15,190 bases of DNA. Origin: an uncultured Haemophilus sp. (GTDB lineage: Bacteria; Pseudomonadota; Gammaproteobacteria; Enterobacterales; Pasteurellaceae). Made by a program: the position numbers and the translations under genes. Within the stretch, counting starts at the first letter, position 1. Each line of letters opens with the position of its first letter. The DNA lies in the NCBI RefSeq assembly GCF_937976265.1, contig NZ_CALJRX010000267.1, forward strand, positions 1 through 15,190, given 5' to 3'. Below the pieces are notes generated by a model, which saw nothing but the letters and a program-made list of their open reading frames with translations, had not been told where the DNA came from and ran no database searches. Of the stretch, positions 6,234-13,236 are shown one piece after another.

Positions 6234-6464
6234 TTACTGATTGTTTTGAACGTAGTCAATCGCAGATTGAACAGTTGTGATTTTTTCAGCTTCTTCATCA
6301 GGAATTTCGATATCGAATTCTTCTTCTAAAGCCATTACTAATTCAACTGTATCTAAAGAATCCGCACCTAAATCTTCAACGAAAGAAGCTTCTGGTTTTA
6401 CGTCTTCTTCTTTAACACCTAATTGTTCAACGATGATTTTTTTCACGCGTTCTTCAATACTCAT
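6234..6464 (-). CDS. acpP: Acyl carrier protein
   Basis: AcpP carries growing fatty-acyl chains as thioesters on a phosphopantetheine arm and feeds fatty-acid, phospholipid and lipid A synthesis. The 76-residue acidic protein has the attachment serine Ser36 in GADSLDTVEL and the conserved MALEEEFD recognition helix (helix II), then EIPDEEAEKI. It is one or two residues shorter than the E. coli protein at each end. AGGA lies seven bases before the ATG. It is the last gene of the fab cluster, separated from fabG by 217 bases that contain hairpins and a candidate promoter, so it is probably also transcribed on its own. In E. coli fabF follows; here dcuB does. Confidence 0.98.
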   Translation of the reverse strand: MSIEERVKKIIVEQLGVKEEDVKPEASFVEDLGADSLDTVELVMALEEEFDIEIPDEEAEKITTVQSAIDYVQNNQ

Positions 6465-6505
6465 TTGTTTTTCCTATTGTTGTTTTAACTCATTTAAGAG
6501 CGGTT

Positions 6506-6533
6506 AGTGTATGCATTTTTGATAAAGTTGCAA
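6506..6533 (-). promoter_or_regulatory. Candidate promoter for acpP
   Basis: On the minus strand TTGCAA (6528-6533) and TACACT (6506-6511) are 16 bases apart, each with four of six consensus matches. The predicted start near 6499 gives a leader of about 35 bases. A separate acpP promoter is expected, because ACP is needed in large amounts and the upstream gap holds a terminator-like hairpin. Confidence 0.35.
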
Positions 6534-6557
6534 CTATTTCTTAGGTGGTCGCACCAC

Positions 6558-6604
6558 AAAAAACAGGCAATGTAAAAACACATACAGAGAAAAAGTTACA
6601 TTGC
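6558..6604 (-). terminator. Terminator-like hairpin between fabG and acpP
   Basis: On the minus strand GCAATGTAA and TTACATTGC form a perfect 9 bp stem (6596-6604 and 6567-6575) with a 20-base loop, followed by CTG and six T residues (6558-6563). It has the outline of an intrinsic terminator, though the stem is AT-rich and the loop long. It could end or attenuate fabG transcripts before acpP. Confidence 0.4.
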
Positions 6605-6608
6605 GATT

Positions 6609-6660
6609 GGGATTTTATCATTAACTAAACAGCTTTGCTATATTTTATAGACAAAATCCC
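6609..6660. repeat. Inverted repeat between fabG and acpP
   Basis: GGGATTTT (6609-6616) and AAAATCCC (6653-6660) are perfect inverted copies 36 bases apart. The interior is AT-rich. It may be RNA structure or a protein site; the function is unknown. Confidence 0.4.
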
Positions 6661-6681
6661 AGATATATATCCCCTAAAGGG

Positions 6682-7410
6682 TTAGCTCATATATAAGCCG
6701 CCATTCACATGCAATGTAGTGCCCGTAATATAAGCCGCATCGTCAGAAGCTAAAAACGCCACCGCTTTTGCGATATCTTTTGGCTCACCTAAACGACCAG
6801 CTGGGACATTACCAAGAATACCCGCTTTTTGTTCTTCAGTAAGCACTTCTGTCATGTCCGTTGCGATAAAGCCTGGAGCCACAACGTTTACAGTAATACC
6901 ACGTGATGCCACTTCTTTAGCTAAACCTTTAGAGAAGCCAATTAAACCCGCTTTTGCTGCACAATAGTTAGATTGACCCGGATTACCCATTGAACCCACC
7001 ACTGAGCCAATAGTAATGATACGACCGAAACGTTTTTTCATCATGGAACGTAACATCGCTTTAGAAAGATGGAATACAGAAGTTAAATTGGTTTGCATAA
7101 TATCGAACCATTCTTCATCTTTCATACGCATTAATAAGTTATCGCGTGTGATACCTGCGTTATTCACGAGAATATCAATATCACCGAATTGTTCTTTAAT
7201 TTGTTCTAATACGGCATCAATACTTTCTTTGTCTGCCACATTTAATACTAAACCTTTACCTTTATCGCCAAGGTAAGCAGAAATGGTATCTGCACCTTTT
7301 TCAGAGGTTGCGGTACCAATTACAAATGCACCTTTTGATGCTAATTCTTCTGCAATTGCGCGGCCAATACCACGTGTTGCACCTGTCACTAATGCGATTT
7401 TATTTTGCAT
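6682..7410 (-). CDS. fabG: 3-oxoacyl-[ACP] reductase, FabG
   Basis: FabG reduces beta-ketoacyl-ACP to beta-hydroxyacyl-ACP with NADPH, the first reduction of each elongation cycle. The 242-residue protein is a classical short-chain dehydrogenase: TGATRGIG at 9-16 binds the cofactor, NNAG at 83-86 stabilises the fold, and Ser136, Tyr149 and Lys153 (in SNYCAAKAG) form the active site. Length is within two residues of E. coli FabG (244). A strong ribosome site (GGGGAT) lies between the fabD stop and the fabG ATG, only 13 bases apart, so fabD and fabG are co-transcribed. Confidence 0.97.
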   Translation of the reverse strand: MQNKIALVTGATRGIGRAIAEELASKGAFVIGTATSEKGADTISAYLGDKGKGLVLNVADKESIDAVLEQIKEQFGDIDILVNNAGITRDNLLMRMKDEEWFDIMQTNLTSVFHLSKAMLRSMMKKRFGRIITIGSVVGSMGNPGQSNYCAAKAGLIGFSKGLAKEVASRGITVNVVAPGFIATDMTEVLTEEQKAGILGNVPAGRLGEPKDIAKAVAFLASDDAAYITGTTLHVNGGLYMS

Positions 7411-7423
7411 TTTTAATCCCCTT

Positions 7424-8362
7424 TTATGCTAATAATGCTTCAACAGCATCTAATGATGCCACATCGTTTACTGATGTTGCTTGTAATTCTGCCACGATAC
7501 GTTTTGTTAAACCGTTTAATACTTTACCTGGACCCATTTCAACTAAAACTTCTACGCCATCCTGCGCCATTTTCTCAACAGTTTCAGTCCAACGAACAGG
7601 GCTATATAATTGACGAATAAGTGCGGTACGAATTTCTGCACTTTCTGTTTCCGCTTTCACATCCACGTTGTTTAATACTGGTGTTGCTGGCGCATTAAGC
7701 GTAATGCCTTCAAGTGTTACGGCTAATTGTTCTGCTGCTGGTTTCATTAATGCGCAATGTGAAGGAACACTTACCGCTAATGGTAAAGCACGTTTTGCGC
7801 CCGCTTCTTTACATAATGTAGCTGCACGTTCTACCGCTTCTTTTGCTCCCGCAATGACTACTTGGCCTGGTGAGTTAAAGTTTACTGCAGATACGACTTC
7901 ACCTTGCTCGGCTTGTTTACATGCATTGATAATAGCGTCATTATCTAAACCAATAATCGCATACATTGCACCTGTACCTTCAGGTACCGCTTGTTGCATT
8001 AATTTACCGCGTAATTCCACTAATTTAATCGCATCTTTAAAATCAATTACACCTGCACAAACTAATGCTGAATATTCACCTAAACTGTGGCCAGCCATCA
8101 CACTTGGTTGTAATTGTGGGTATTTTTCTTGCCATACACGGAAGATCGCAACGGATGCCGCTAATAATGCCGGCTGAGTTTGCCAGGTTTTATTTAACTC
8201 TTCTGCAGGACCTTGTTGAACCAAGTTCCATAAATCATAGCCAAGCGCTTCAGAGGCTTGTTTAAAAGTCTCAGTGACTACCGGATATTCGTTAGCAAGA
8301 TCTGCTAACATGCCAACAGCTTGAGAACCTTGTCCTGGAAAAACCATTGCGAATTTTTTCAT
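7424..8362 (-). CDS. fabD: Malonyl-CoA:ACP transacylase, FabD
   Basis: FabD moves malonyl from coenzyme A to ACP to make the two-carbon donor for chain extension. The 312-residue product has GQGSQ at 10-14, the nucleophile Ser93 in GHSLGEY, Arg118 that binds the malonyl carboxylate, and catalytic His202 in SVPSHCALM. The length is close to the E. coli enzyme (309). The ATG has AGGAAG upstream. A USS at 7619-7627 encodes Thr-Ala-Leu-Ile near the C-terminus. The 92-base gap to fabH contains an inverted USS pair that can fold into a hairpin. Confidence 0.97.
   Translation of the reverse strand: MKKFAMVFPGQGSQAVGMLADLANEYPVVTETFKQASEALGYDLWNLVQQGPAEELNKTWQTQPALLAASVAIFRVWQEKYPQLQPSVMAGHSLGEYSALVCAGVIDFKDAIKLVELRGKLMQQAVPEGTGAMYAIIGLDNDAIINACKQAEQGEVVSAVNFNSPGQVVIAGAKEAVERAATLCKEAGAKRALPLAVSVPSHCALMKPAAEQLAVTLEGITLNAPATPVLNNVDVKAETESAEIRTALIRQLYSPVRWTETVEKMAQDGVEVLVEMGPGKVLNGLTKRIVAELQATSVNDVASLDAVEALLA
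7619..7627 (+). repeat. USS inside fabD
   Basis: Exact AAGTGCGGT on the non-coding strand of fabD; on the coding strand it reads Thr-Ala-Leu. Confidence 0.95.
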
Positions 8363-8396
8363 GTTTTCTTCCTATTTCTTCATCGTTTAAATGTTG

Positions 8397-8424
8397 AAAG
8401 TGCGGTCAAATTTAACCGCACTTT
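8397..8424. repeat. Inverted USS pair (hairpin) between fabH and fabD
   Basis: Two USS in opposite orientation (8398-8406 plus, 8415-8423 minus) form a perfect 10 bp stem, AAAGTGCGGT with ACCGCACTTT, around an 8-base loop. Paired USS of this type act as terminators in Haemophilus, but here the U-run on the fab transcript side is only three bases, so it may slow or protect the RNA rather than end it. Confidence 0.85.
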
Positions 8425-8454
8425 TAAAATTCTGTCGGGATTCTAACAAATTAA

Positions 8455-9405
8455 TTAGAATCGCACCAATGCTGAACCCCAAGTCCAACCACCGCCAAAA
8501 GCTTCAAGTAAAAGCAATTGACCGCGTTGAATTCGACCATCACGTACCGCTTCATCTAAAGCCGTTGGCACAGTCGCCGCACTGGTATTGGCTGTACGAT
8601 CAAGCGTTACCACGACTTGCGACATATCCATCTCTAATTTTTTTGCTGTTGCAGTGATGATACGTAAATTTGCTTGATGTGGCACAAGCCAGTCAATATC
8701 TGTTTTTTGGAGATTATTGGCAGAAAGGGTTTCTTCCACCACATTGGAAAGCTCGCGCACCGCTAATTTAAAGGTTTCATTACCTTGCATTTCAATATAG
8801 CCAGATTTCTCCACGCCACGTTCTGCTTGTGGAAGTAGCAATGCCGCATTGTTATCTGGCGATGCATGTAAATGCGTTGAAATAATGCCTTCTTGCTCTG
8901 ATGCTTCTAAGATCACGGCACCCGCACCATCACCAAACAATACAACAGTGCTACGATCGGTTTCGTCTAATTTACGCGAGTTAAGATCTGCACCAATGAC
9001 AAGGGCTTTTTTCACGCTACCTGAACGAATAAATTTATCCGCTACGCCTAAAGCATAAACGAAACCGGTGCAAGCCGCGGCTAAATCAAAAGAAATCGCA
9101 TCTTCAATACCTAATAAACCTTGAACTTGGCAAGCTGAACTTGGATAAGCGTGAGAACCACTGGTTGTTGCAACGATGATCAACTCAATTTCTTGAGGAT
9201 CAAGATTGGCCATTTCAAGTGCTTTTTTGGCTGCTTCACATCCCATTGTTGCAACAGTTTCATCTGCTGCAGCAATACGACGTTCACGAATACCTGAACG
9301 TGTCACGATCCATTCATCTGAAGTATCAACCATTTTTTCCAAATCCGCATTGGTACGAATATGGCTCGGCAAATAGCTACCGGTGGATAAAATTCTACTA
9401 TTCAT
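8455..9405 (-). CDS. fabH: Beta-ketoacyl-ACP synthase III, FabH
   Basis: FabH condenses acetyl-CoA with malonyl-ACP to start fatty-acid synthesis. The 316-residue protein (E. coli 317) carries the catalytic triad Cys112 in AACTGFVYAL, His243 in VPHQANLRI and Asn273 in TANTSAA, plus the C-terminal EAFGGGWTWGSALVRF. The ATG lies 18 bases after the plsX stop and has no strong ribosome site, only a weak TAAG, which suggests coupling to plsX translation. It follows plsX and precedes fabD, as in E. coli. Confidence 0.97.
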   Translation of the reverse strand: MNSRILSTGSYLPSHIRTNADLEKMVDTSDEWIVTRSGIRERRIAAADETVATMGCEAAKKALEMANLDPQEIELIIVATTSGSHAYPSSACQVQGLLGIEDAISFDLAAACTGFVYALGVADKFIRSGSVKKALVIGADLNSRKLDETDRSTVVLFGDGAGAVILEASEQEGIISTHLHASPDNNAALLLPQAERGVEKSGYIEMQGNETFKLAVRELSNVVEETLSANNLQKTDIDWLVPHQANLRIITATAKKLEMDMSQVVVTLDRTANTSAATVPTALDEAVRDGRIQRGQLLLLEAFGGGWTWGSALVRF

Positions 9406-9423
9406 AATATCAAAACTTATTAA

Positions 9424-10443
9424 TTAATAACGTTGTAAACCCGCCAAGATTTTTTGTGGAATTTGCAAACGCGCTTGCAAAGCTGCATCCGCAATTGCAC
9501 GAGCAAATGCATCCACATTTGCGCTGCCATGGCTTTTCACCACAACAGCCGTTAATCCGAGTAAAGATGCCCCATTATATTCATCTGGGTTAATGCGTTT
9601 CAAGCGATGATAAACATCCTTAAAGAAAAAACGCAGAATAAATTTGGCAAATAATTTAAAAATAGGCTGTTTTTCTTTTCCTTTCAGAAGAGATAACAGA
9701 TTCTTAGCTGCCCCTTCAAGGGTTTTTAATGCAATATTTCCCGAAAACCCATCACTCACGATCACATCAGCCACACCATTTAATAAAAGGTTACCTTCAA
9801 TAAAGCCGGTATAATTAAGTGCGGTCGATTTTTCTAATAAATTCGCGGCTTCACGAATGGATTGATGTCCTTTAATTTCTTCCACACCAATATTGAGTAA
9901 GGCAATACGTGGATAAACTAAGTTCAATCGGTTTTCGGCAAAGATCGAGCCCATGACGGCAAATTCATAAAGATTTTGAGCAGAACATTCTACGTTTGCG
10001 CCTAAATCTAACATCACGGTTTTATCACCCGTCATCGACGGTAATAAGGATACCAACGCAGGGCGTTGAATTCCTTCTAATGGCTGTAAGAGTACCTTTG
10101 ACAATCCCATCAATGCGCCCGTATTTCCTGCGCTGACACAACCTTGTGCCTCGCCTTTCTGAACCATTTCAATAGCTAAACGCATCGACGTGCCTTTGCT
10201 ATGACGCAATGCATGAGAAATACCTTGATTGTTATCAATCGTCTTAGTGCAATGATGAATTTGAATACGTTCTAAAAGAGAAGAAGGTGCATTTTCCAGT
10301 AAGGGGGAAATTTGTTGGCTATCGCCAAACAGCACTAAAGAGAGCATTGGATCTGCTTCCAACGCTGAAAGAGATGCGGGGATAGTAATACGGGGACCAA
10401 TGTCCCCGCCCATCACATCTAACGCTAAGGTTAGACGGTTCAA
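9424..10443 (-). CDS. plsX: Phosphate acyltransferase PlsX
   Basis: PlsX makes acyl-phosphate from acyl-ACP, the acyl donor for the first step of glycerophospholipid synthesis at the membrane surface. The 339-residue product begins with LTLALDVMGGD, as in E. coli PlsX, and has the SAGNTGALMG loop (about 125-134), DLGANV, LNIGVEEIKG, VSDGFSGNIALKTLEG and NGASLLGL, all family signatures. The start is TTG at 10441-10443: the protein aligns from that point, AAGG lies seven bases upstream, and there is no ATG in a suitable place. The C-terminus stops shortly after the family core and lacks the tail of the E. coli protein (356). A USS (9817-9825) encodes Thr-Ala-Leu. It sits 21 bases after rpmF. 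Confidence 0.96.
   Translation of the reverse strand: MNRLTLALDVMGGDIGPRITIPASLSALEADPMLSLVLFGDSQQISPLLENAPSSLLERIQIHHCTKTIDNNQGISHALRHSKGTSMRLAIEMVQKGEAQGCVSAGNTGALMGLSKVLLQPLEGIQRPALVSLLPSMTGDKTVMLDLGANVECSAQNLYEFAVMGSIFAENRLNLVYPRIALLNIGVEEIKGHQSIREAANLLEKSTALNYTGFIEGNLLLNGVADVIVSDGFSGNIALKTLEGAAKNLLSLLKGKEKQPIFKLFAKFILRFFFKDVYHRLKRINPDEYNGASLLGLTAVVVKSHGSANVDAFARAIADAALQARLQIPQKILAGLQRY
9817..9825 (+). repeat. USS inside plsX
   Basis: Exact AAGTGCGGT on the non-coding strand of plsX, followed by an AT-rich tail. Confidence 0.95.
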
Positions 10444-10464
10444 GTGAATACCTTATAAGTAAAA

Positions 10465-10635
10465 TTACTTATTGATCACTTTGCGACCACGATAGTAACC
10501 GTCAGCAGTTACGTGGTGGCGTAAGTGAGTTTCACCGCTTGCTTTATCCACTGATACTGCAGCAGTAGTTAATGCATCGTGTGAACGACGCATATCACGA
10601 CGTGAACGAGATTTTTTGTTTTGTTGAACAGCCAT
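10465..10635 (-). CDS. rpmF: Ribosomal protein bL32
   Basis: bL32 is a small basic protein of the 50S subunit. The 56-residue product begins [20 protein letters not shown] and contains GETHLRHHV and GYYRGRKVI, all diagnostic of L32. The first residues are rich in Lys and Arg for rRNA contact. A strong AGGAG ribosome site (10644-10648) lies upstream of the ATG. It lies between yceD (22 bases upstream) and plsX (21 bases downstream). This coupling of a ribosomal protein to lipid synthesis genes is conserved in enteric bacteria. Confidence 0.97.
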
Positions 10636-10657
10636 TGGCTATACTCCTAAATTTAAT

Positions 10658-11182
10658 TTACTTTTGCTTTAAATTAGCTAATACAGCGAACGGGTTCGGT
10701 TTTTTTGCCAATTCTTCAGGCAATTCGCCAAAAACCTGTTCGTGCGCGGACACTTCACAGTGTTCAGATGAATGCATTGGGACAAGCGGTAGAGCTAAAA
10801 TAAGTTCGTCTTCCACTGCACCAAGTAAATCTATTTCACCAAACTCATTAAATTCGATTGGCTCATAAATTTCCGGCAAGTCATCAGCCTGATCCCAATT
10901 AGCCACTGGACTATACATAAAATGACATTCCAATGTTTGTTTGAATGGTTCGCCACAACGTTGACAGTCTAATTCGACATCAACTTGTACTTGCCCTTTC
11001 ATCACCACTAATTTTTGTGGATCAATATAAAACGATAATGTTACCTGTGCATCGCTGAGCACTTTCCCCGTAGATTCAGCTAAACGCACTAACTGACTAG
11101 CGGTATAATAACCATCATAATCAATTCTTTGTTGAGCGTCTTTAACCGGATCAACGGTTAGGGGTAGTTTTACCTTTTGCAT
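10658..11182 (-). CDS. yceD: YceD, DUF177 protein linked to 23S rRNA accumulation
   Basis: YceD is needed for normal 23S rRNA accumulation in E. coli and many other bacteria. The 174-residue protein begins MQKVKLPLT, as E. coli YceD does, which fixes the start. Features are the CxxC pair Cys73/Cys76 in LDCQRCGEPF, the long conserved block YEPIEFNEFGEIDLL then VEDELILALPLVP (about 107-134), Cys142 in SEHCE, and the terminal KPNPFAVLANLKQK. It heads the yceD-rpmF-plsX-fab cluster, so its promoter probably drives the whole operon. No clear ribosome site precedes the ATG, and the best promoter would start transcription only a few bases upstream of it. Confidence 0.93.
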   Translation of the reverse strand: MQKVKLPLTVDPVKDAQQRIDYDGYYTASQLVRLAESTGKVLSDAQVTLSFYIDPQKLVVMKGQVQVDVELDCQRCGEPFKQTLECHFMYSPVANWDQADDLPEIYEPIEFNEFGEIDLLGAVEDELILALPLVPMHSSEHCEVSAHEQVFGELPEELAKKPNPFAVLANLKQK

Positions 11183-11191
11183 AGGGTGCGA

Positions 11192-11220
11192 ATATTACCT
11201 GTTGTCAATAAAATAGTCAA
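11192..11220 (-). promoter_or_regulatory. Candidate promoter of the yceD-rpmF-fab operon
   Basis: On the minus strand TTGACT (11215-11220, five of six matches) and TAATAT (11192-11197) are exactly 17 bases apart. The predicted start near 11185 lies within about five bases of the yceD ATG. A second possible -10 (CATAAT) lies farther upstream. This is from inspection only. Confidence 0.5.
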
Positions 11221-11290
11221 AGGAAATTCGCACTAATTATGAGAAAAGTTCAATCTCTATCTAAACTCTCTCAAGATTTACACCTTTGCA

Positions 11291-11299
11291 AAGTGCGGT
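11291..11299 (+). repeat. USS downstream of the ABC exporter gene
   Basis: Exact AAGTGCGGT followed by a T-run, in the 133-base gap between the ABC exporter stop and yceD. I see no clear terminator hairpin there. Confidence 0.95.
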
Positions 11300-11315
11300 C
11301 ATTTTTTCCTGTGTT

Positions 11316-13160
11316 TTACTCGGCATGCTCACTCAAGAAGCCACCACTTTGATGTTTCCAAAGGCGAGCATAAAGGCCATTTTGTTCAAGCAACTCTGCG
11401 TGAGTCCCTTGCTCGACAATTTGCCCTTTATCTAACACGATTAAACGATCCATTGCCGCAATAGTGGATAAACGGTGAGCGATGGCAATAACCGTTTTAT
11501 TTTCCATCATCTTGTCGAGACTTTCTTGAATCGCCACTTCCACTTCAGAGTCTAGCGCACTGGTCGCTTCATCCAACAGTAAAATTGGTGCATCTTTTAA
11601 CATGACACGCGCAATAGCAATACGTTGGCGTTGTCCACCCGACAGTTTTACCCCACGTTCACCAACATGAGCATCATAGCCTTTTCTACCCTGTGCATCG
11701 CTGAGATAAGGAATGAAATCGGCTGCTTCCGCACGTTTAGCTGCATTTATCATTTCTTCATCCGTCGCAGTTGGGCGACCATAAATGATGTTATCGCGAA
11801 CAGAACGGTGTAAAAGCGAGGTATCTTGTGTTACAAGACCAATCTGATTACGAAGGCTTTCTTGGCTTACATCTAAAATATTTTGACCATCAATGGTAAT
11901 TGAACCTTCTTGCGCTTCATAGAAACGTAGAAGTAAATTCACAATGGTTGATTTACCCGCACCGGAACGACCAATTAAGCCCACTTTTTCACCCGGTTTG
12001 ATGGTGAGATTAAAATGGTTAAGCAACGGTTTATTCGGATCATAGGCAAACGAAACATTGTTAAATTTGATCTCACCTTGTTTTACTTCTAATGCAACAC
12101 AATTTGGCTTATCAACAATGGTGTGTGGTTTAGTCAACGTCGCCATACCATCATTCACCGTCCCGATATTTTCAAATAAACGAGCTGATTCCCACATAAT
12201 CCAACGAGAAAGACCATTTACACGTAACGCCATCGCGGTTGCTGTCGCCACTGCCCCCACGCCTACTTGACCGTTTTGCCATAACACCACGCCTAAAATT
12301 GCGGTGCTTAACGTTAAGAAGATATTGGTTGCGTAAGTTAAGGTATCTAATGAACTCGCCAAACGCATTTGTGCATGCACGGTGACCATAAATTCTTCCA
12401 TGGAACGTTTTGCATAATTCGCTTCTCTCGCATCATGTGAAAATAGTTTTACCGTTGCAATATTTGAGTAAGCATCCGTAATACGCCCCGTCATTAGAGA
12501 GCGCGCATCAGCTTGTCGTTGTGCAGTTTTCGCTAAACGAGGAATAAGCAAACGTAAAATCGTCACAAATGCCACAATCCACAAGAAAAACGGCACTAAA
12601 AACCAAGTATCTAAAGCCGCAAGCACTAAGCCAGAAGTAATAAAATATACGGCAACATACACCAACATATCTGCAATGGTCATGACGGTATCACGCACCG
12701 CAAGCGCGGTTTGCATCACTTTCGCCGATACACGACCCGCAAATTCATCTTGATAGAAACTTAAGCTTTGCCCTAGCATTAATCGGTGGAAATTCCAACG
12801 CAAACGCATTGGGAATACTCCTTGTAGCGTTTGTAAGCGCACATTCACGCCCACAAATGACCATACAATACTGAAAATAAGCAAAGCTGCCATACCGGCA
12901 AGCAAATGCCCTTTTTCTTGCCAAAGTGTAGTTGGTGAATAAGCACCTAGCCAATCTACTAATAAGCCCATGAATTGGAAAAGTAAGGCTTCCATCACGC
13001 CGGTACCAACCGTCAATACCGCGAGTAAAAAAATCCAGCCTTTCATGCCATCAATGCTTGACCAAATAAAACGGAACAAGCCTTTTTCAGGCGTCGTTGG
13101 ATTGCTTTCCGGATAAGGATTTAAACGGTTTTCAAACCATGAAAATATTTTATTAAACAT
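11316..13160 (-). CDS. ABC-type exporter, fused membrane and ATPase domains (half transporter)
   Basis: This is a half-transporter of the MsbA/ABCB type that would work as a homodimer in the inner membrane. The 614-residue protein has an N-terminal six-helix domain (hydrophobic spans near 41-68, 87-105, 163-200 and 275-295), then an ATPase domain with Walker A GRSGAGKST (397-405), Q-loop Gln445 (VTQD), signature LSGGQ (506-510), Walker B ILLLDEA (526-532) and switch His562 (IAHRL). All ATPase residues are intact. It resembles the uncharacterised H. influenzae exporter HI1051 as I remember it; the substrate is unknown. AAGG lies about eight bases before the ATG. It follows the AraC-type regulator on the same strand, after a hairpin with a U-rich tail, so it may have its own promoter. 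MsbA itself is less likely given the neighbours. Confidence 0.93.
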   Translation of the reverse strand: MFNKIFSWFENRLNPYPESNPTTPEKGLFRFIWSSIDGMKGWIFLLAVLTVGTGVMEALLFQFMGLLVDWLGAYSPTTLWQEKGHLLAGMAALLIFSIVWSFVGVNVRLQTLQGVFPMRLRWNFHRLMLGQSLSFYQDEFAGRVSAKVMQTALAVRDTVMTIADMLVYVAVYFITSGLVLAALDTWFLVPFFLWIVAFVTILRLLIPRLAKTAQRQADARSLMTGRITDAYSNIATVKLFSHDAREANYAKRSMEEFMVTVHAQMRLASSLDTLTYATNIFLTLSTAILGVVLWQNGQVGVGAVATATAMALRVNGLSRWIMWESARLFENIGTVNDGMATLTKPHTIVDKPNCVALEVKQGEIKFNNVSFAYDPNKPLLNHFNLTIKPGEKVGLIGRSGAGKSTIVNLLLRFYEAQEGSITIDGQNILDVSQESLRNQIGLVTQDTSLLHRSVRDNIIYGRPTATDEEMINAAKRAEAADFIPYLSDAQGRKGYDAHVGERGVKLSGGQRQRIAIARVMLKDAPILLLDEATSALDSEVEVAIQESLDKMMENKTVIAIAHRLSTIAAMDRLIVLDKGQIVEQGTHAELLEQNGLYARLWKHQSGGFLSEHAE

Positions 13161-13170
13161 AACAATACCT

Positions 13171-13198
13171 TAAAAAATTAAAGGCGACAGAGCCGCCT
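13171..13198 (-). terminator. Hairpin with U-rich tail between the AraC-type gene and the ABC exporter
   Basis: On the minus strand AGGCGGC, loop TCT, GTCGCCT make a 7 bp stem with one G-U pair (13182-13198), followed by TTTAATTTTTT. It probably ends the AraC-type transcript. It is also only about 20 bases upstream of the exporter start, so it could lie in the exporter's leader. Confidence 0.6.
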
Positions 13199-13199
13199 A

Positions 13200-13208
13200 A
13201 AGTGCGGT
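13200..13208 (+). repeat. USS between the AraC-type gene and the ABC exporter
   Basis: Exact AAGTGCGGT adjacent to the terminator hairpin, the usual USS-terminator association. Confidence 0.95.
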
Positions 13209-13209
13209 C

Positions 13210-13215
13210 ATTATA
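13210..13215 (-). promoter_or_regulatory. Possible -10 element for the ABC exporter gene
   Basis: A perfect TATAAT on the minus strand lies 50 bases before the exporter ATG. No good -35 hexamer is found at 16-18 bases, so an activator would be needed if it is real. It would start transcripts near 13203, placing the 13182-13198 hairpin in the leader. Confidence 0.25.
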
Positions 13216-13236
13216 ACGCAAGTTTTAAACGATAGG

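Noticed and set aside
7668..8177. Long plus-strand open frame (169 codons) opposite fabD
   Set aside because: A shadow of fabD codon usage; the fabD active-site motifs on the other strand are complete.
11281..11299. Palindrome around TTTGCAAA after the ABC exporter as a terminator
   Set aside because: The stem has no room for a loop and is interrupted; the symmetry comes mainly from the USS and adjacent bases.
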